A stretch of 64,000 nt of DNA from Streptomyces goshikiensis (GTDB taxonomy: Bacteria; Actinomycetota; Actinomycetes; Streptomycetales; Streptomycetaceae), in assembly GCF_014650555.1 (NCBI RefSeq), contig NZ_BMVE01000002.1, positions 124,001 to 188,000 on the forward strand. Direction: 5' to 3'. Shown here in pieces: positions 62,421 through 64,000 of the stretch. The translations under genes were made by a program, and so were the position numbers. Position 1 is the stretch's first letter, and each line of letters starts with the position of its first letter. The notes below the pieces were generated by a model. That model ran no database searches. It was not told the origin of the DNA and was given only the letters and a program-made list of their open reading frames with translations.

Positions 62421-63110
62421 CTATCCGAGGTCCCGTTTGCGCTCCGCGAGGCATTGCAGCCAGAGTTCGTACGCCTGGCGGGCCTCGTACACCGAGTCCG
62501 TGGCGAACGTCTCATCGGCGAAACCGGAGGCGGCCGCCTGCCGGACGACATGGACCAGGTGCTCGGAGACGACGGCGAGCCGGGCGGCGTGGGCCTCCTG
62601 CAATCTCGGTGCCAGTTCCTCTTCACGGGCAGCCATCGCCATCAGGTCCTCGAACCCGTCGTCGTCCCTGTAGGCAGAGGGCAGGCTCGGAAGCTCGGAG
62701 GCGGAGAGTCGTCGCACGGTCGGCAGCGTTCGCTCGGTCTGTTCCTCAAGCGCGAGGAGCCGGTTCACAAGGGTGCGAGTCGCGGCCGTGTTGCGGGCTG
62801 CCGCGGAAGTTGCTTCCAACGCGTCCAGCTGTGCGGGGATCTCCGCCACCGCCTCCGTCGCGAGAAGTCCGCTCAGTCGGTCGGCGATCCTGCGGCCGGT
62901 CTTCGACGCCTCGTCGATGACGTCGTCGCAGGCGTCGAGTTCTGAGAAGGCACGCTGAGCCGTACGCACGGCCGCCAGCACCATGGCGGCCTTGTCGCCG
63001 TCGAAACGGCCGACTGCCTGAGCCAACTGCGAGGCGGTCATGGTGACGGCAGCGACCAGCTCGTCGGTGTGCCGCAGCTTGTCCGTGTCGTTGGGCGTGT
63101 GGATTCCCAC
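62421..63110 (-). CDS. Helical protein of unknown function
   Basis: This 229-aa protein has no family I recognise. It is predicted to be nearly all helical with heptad-like stretches (TAVTMTASQLAQAVGRF; QRAFSELDACDDVIDEASK; LVNRLLALEEQTERTLPTVR; EEELAPRLQEAHAARLAVV). The start is GTG 63110, five bases after AAGGGGGG. It lies 108 bases upstream of the kinase gene in the same direction and could belong to the same operon. A coiled-coil scaffold or kinase substrate would fit but cannot be shown. Confidence 0.68.
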   Translation of the reverse strand: MGIHTPNDTDKLRHTDELVAAVTMTASQLAQAVGRFDGDKAAMVLAAVRTAQRAFSELDACDDVIDEASKTGRRIADRLSGLLATEAVAEIPAQLDALEATSAAARNTAATRTLVNRLLALEEQTERTLPTVRRLSASELPSLPSAYRDDDGFEDLMAMAAREEELAPRLQEAHAARLAVVSEHLVHVVRQAAASGFADETFATDSVYEARQAYELWLQCLAERKRDLG

Positions 63111-63270
63111 CGTTCCCCCCTTGCTCTGACGGTGTCCTCGCCGTAGATCATGGACGCCTCTCCCAGAGCAGGGCAATCCACGGTCGGAAAGCACGAGATC
63201 TCGGTTCCCTCGGTGGCCGAAAACGGTGTACCGCCATCGCAGCGGATCATCCGAGCCTGACAATGCGTCC

Positions 63271-63719
63271 ATGCCCATGCACGAGACCGGCTTCGTCTCT
63301 GTCCTGCACACGCGGCCATGCAGGACTTGGTGAAGATCGGATTCACGACAAAGCTTCCCGAGGAACGAGCCTACGAGCTCTCCAAACCCACCGGAGTGCC
63401 GCTCCCGTTCGACGTCTCCTTTCGCGCGCTGACCATGCGCTGGAGGCAGGTCGAGCGGCTGGTCCACCAGCAGCTCGCTGACCGTCGGGTGTCCCGTAAG
63501 GAGTTCTTCTCGGTCTCCGTGGAGGAAGCTGTCGCGACGGTGCGCGCGTGTGTGCTCGCCGTGAACGGGATCGAAGCGTGGGAGCCCGCTGGCAGGCACC
63601 TGGTGAAGGAGGGGGACCGCGTCGCCCTATCTGAACCGGGACCGGAGCGCGGCCAACGGAGCCCTCAACGGTCGGGAGCGCCTCGCACCCGGCCATCGCC
63701 TCTTGGGGCTGGCGGATGA
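63271..63719 (+). pseudogene. GIY-YIG (MUG113-like) nuclease gene with N-terminal frameshift
   Basis: From ATG 63271 (or 63277) the frame gives HETGFVSVLHTRP and stops at TGA 63331. In another frame, from about 63315, AMQDLVKIGFTTKLPEERAY continues the same domain (LVKIGFT, then GVPLPFDVSFRAL and RRVSRKEFFSVSVEEAV). Aligned with the usual GFVYVL...MPGLVKIGFT, one frame change between 63310 and 63325 joins the two. Either the gene is broken, or an ATG at 63318 makes a protein without the GIY-YIG strands. The last 40 residues before TGA 63719 lack recognisable features. Confidence 0.6.
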
Positions 63720-64000
63720 CCTCGACGGCGCCGCGTGTACGAGCGTGATCTTCGAGGCGGGATCATTGCCAGGTGGCATCCCGGACGTGGAGTCCGGGAT
63801 GGACCCCGGAGGGCTACCCGCTGGTCCCCAACGTACTGGAGCGCGATCTGCCGGAGCCCATGCTGGACGCTGCCAGGCGGGCACTGGACCTGCCGTGTCC
63901 CCGAGCGTGGGCACTGCGCCCTCCGGCGCACGAAGCGCAGGTGCACGTGCAGCCGAGTCCCGCTTTCTGGCTCCCTCAGCTACGTCCTGGGGGCGAGCGC
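63720..64000. other. No supported gene at the right edge
   Basis: Open frames run on both strands, but none has a start, ribosome site or known domain. On the minus strand the two longest overlap in different frames, as expected of high-GC shadow frames. The segment could hold a decayed gene related to the preceding nuclease region. Confidence 0.3.

Overview
The window is high-GC actinobacterial DNA and almost certainly comes from a Streptomyces chromosome. The reasons are strong G/C bias at third codon positions, many GTG starts, and a run of genes recognisable from the Streptomyces core: ptsH (HPr), a GNAT-acyl-CoA-synthetase protein acetyltransferase, sepH, a coproporphyrin ferrochelatase, cutRS, dut, kdpDE, and a paired TrkA-like and KimA-like potassium module. 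No rRNA, tRNA or CRISPR array was seen.

Region 1 (1-32314) is conserved housekeeping DNA. It runs from a truncated GntR regulator through HPr, PatA-like, DUF5998, a phosphodiesterase, thymidine kinase, a VOC protein, a sulfurtransferase, SepH, a lactone oxidase with an MFS transporter, ferrochelatase with inositol monophosphatase, cutRS, a DUF4193/EcsC-like/DUF3093/thioesterase/dut/DUF3710 block, kdpDE, OB-fold and DUF3159 proteins, two TrkA-like proteins, a KimA-like K+ importer, and a TRAM/RumA-type RNA methyltransferase. Genes sit close together, often overlap by ATGA or TGATG, and are separated by strong hairpin terminators. From inositol phosphatase to RNA methyltransferase, the order resembles the suhB-dut-ceoBC neighbourhood of mycobacteria as I remember it. 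Potassium is a theme at 22.7-30.9 kb (KdpDE, two RCK proteins, KimA-like permease).

Region 2 (about 32315-63719) looks like an accessory island starting directly after the RNA methyltransferase stop codon, where a cluster of short repeats suggests an integration end. It is dominated by large, mostly minus-strand genes of the kinds found in phage-defence islands. These are (a) a RelE-like/UvrD helicase coupled to a 2311-aa YprA/DruE-like helicase with DUF1998-type cysteines; (b) an AAA ATPase coupled to a DUF4276-like protein (AbiL/RloAB-like); (c) a T4 beta-family protein; (d) EACC1, a caspase-like protease and an SF1 helicase; (e) a WhiJ-type cluster (ATP-binding protein, HTH regulator broken by an amber codon, DUF397); and (f) an uncharacterised protein, a Ser/Thr kinase, a SNF2 helicase and a 1711-aa Eco57I-type methylase, of which the helicase-methylase pair recalls class 1 DISARM or type 3 BREX without their remaining core genes. 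A frameshifted GIY-YIG gene follows. The final 280 bases hold no gene I can support. The likeliest undescribed systems are (a), (d) and (f).
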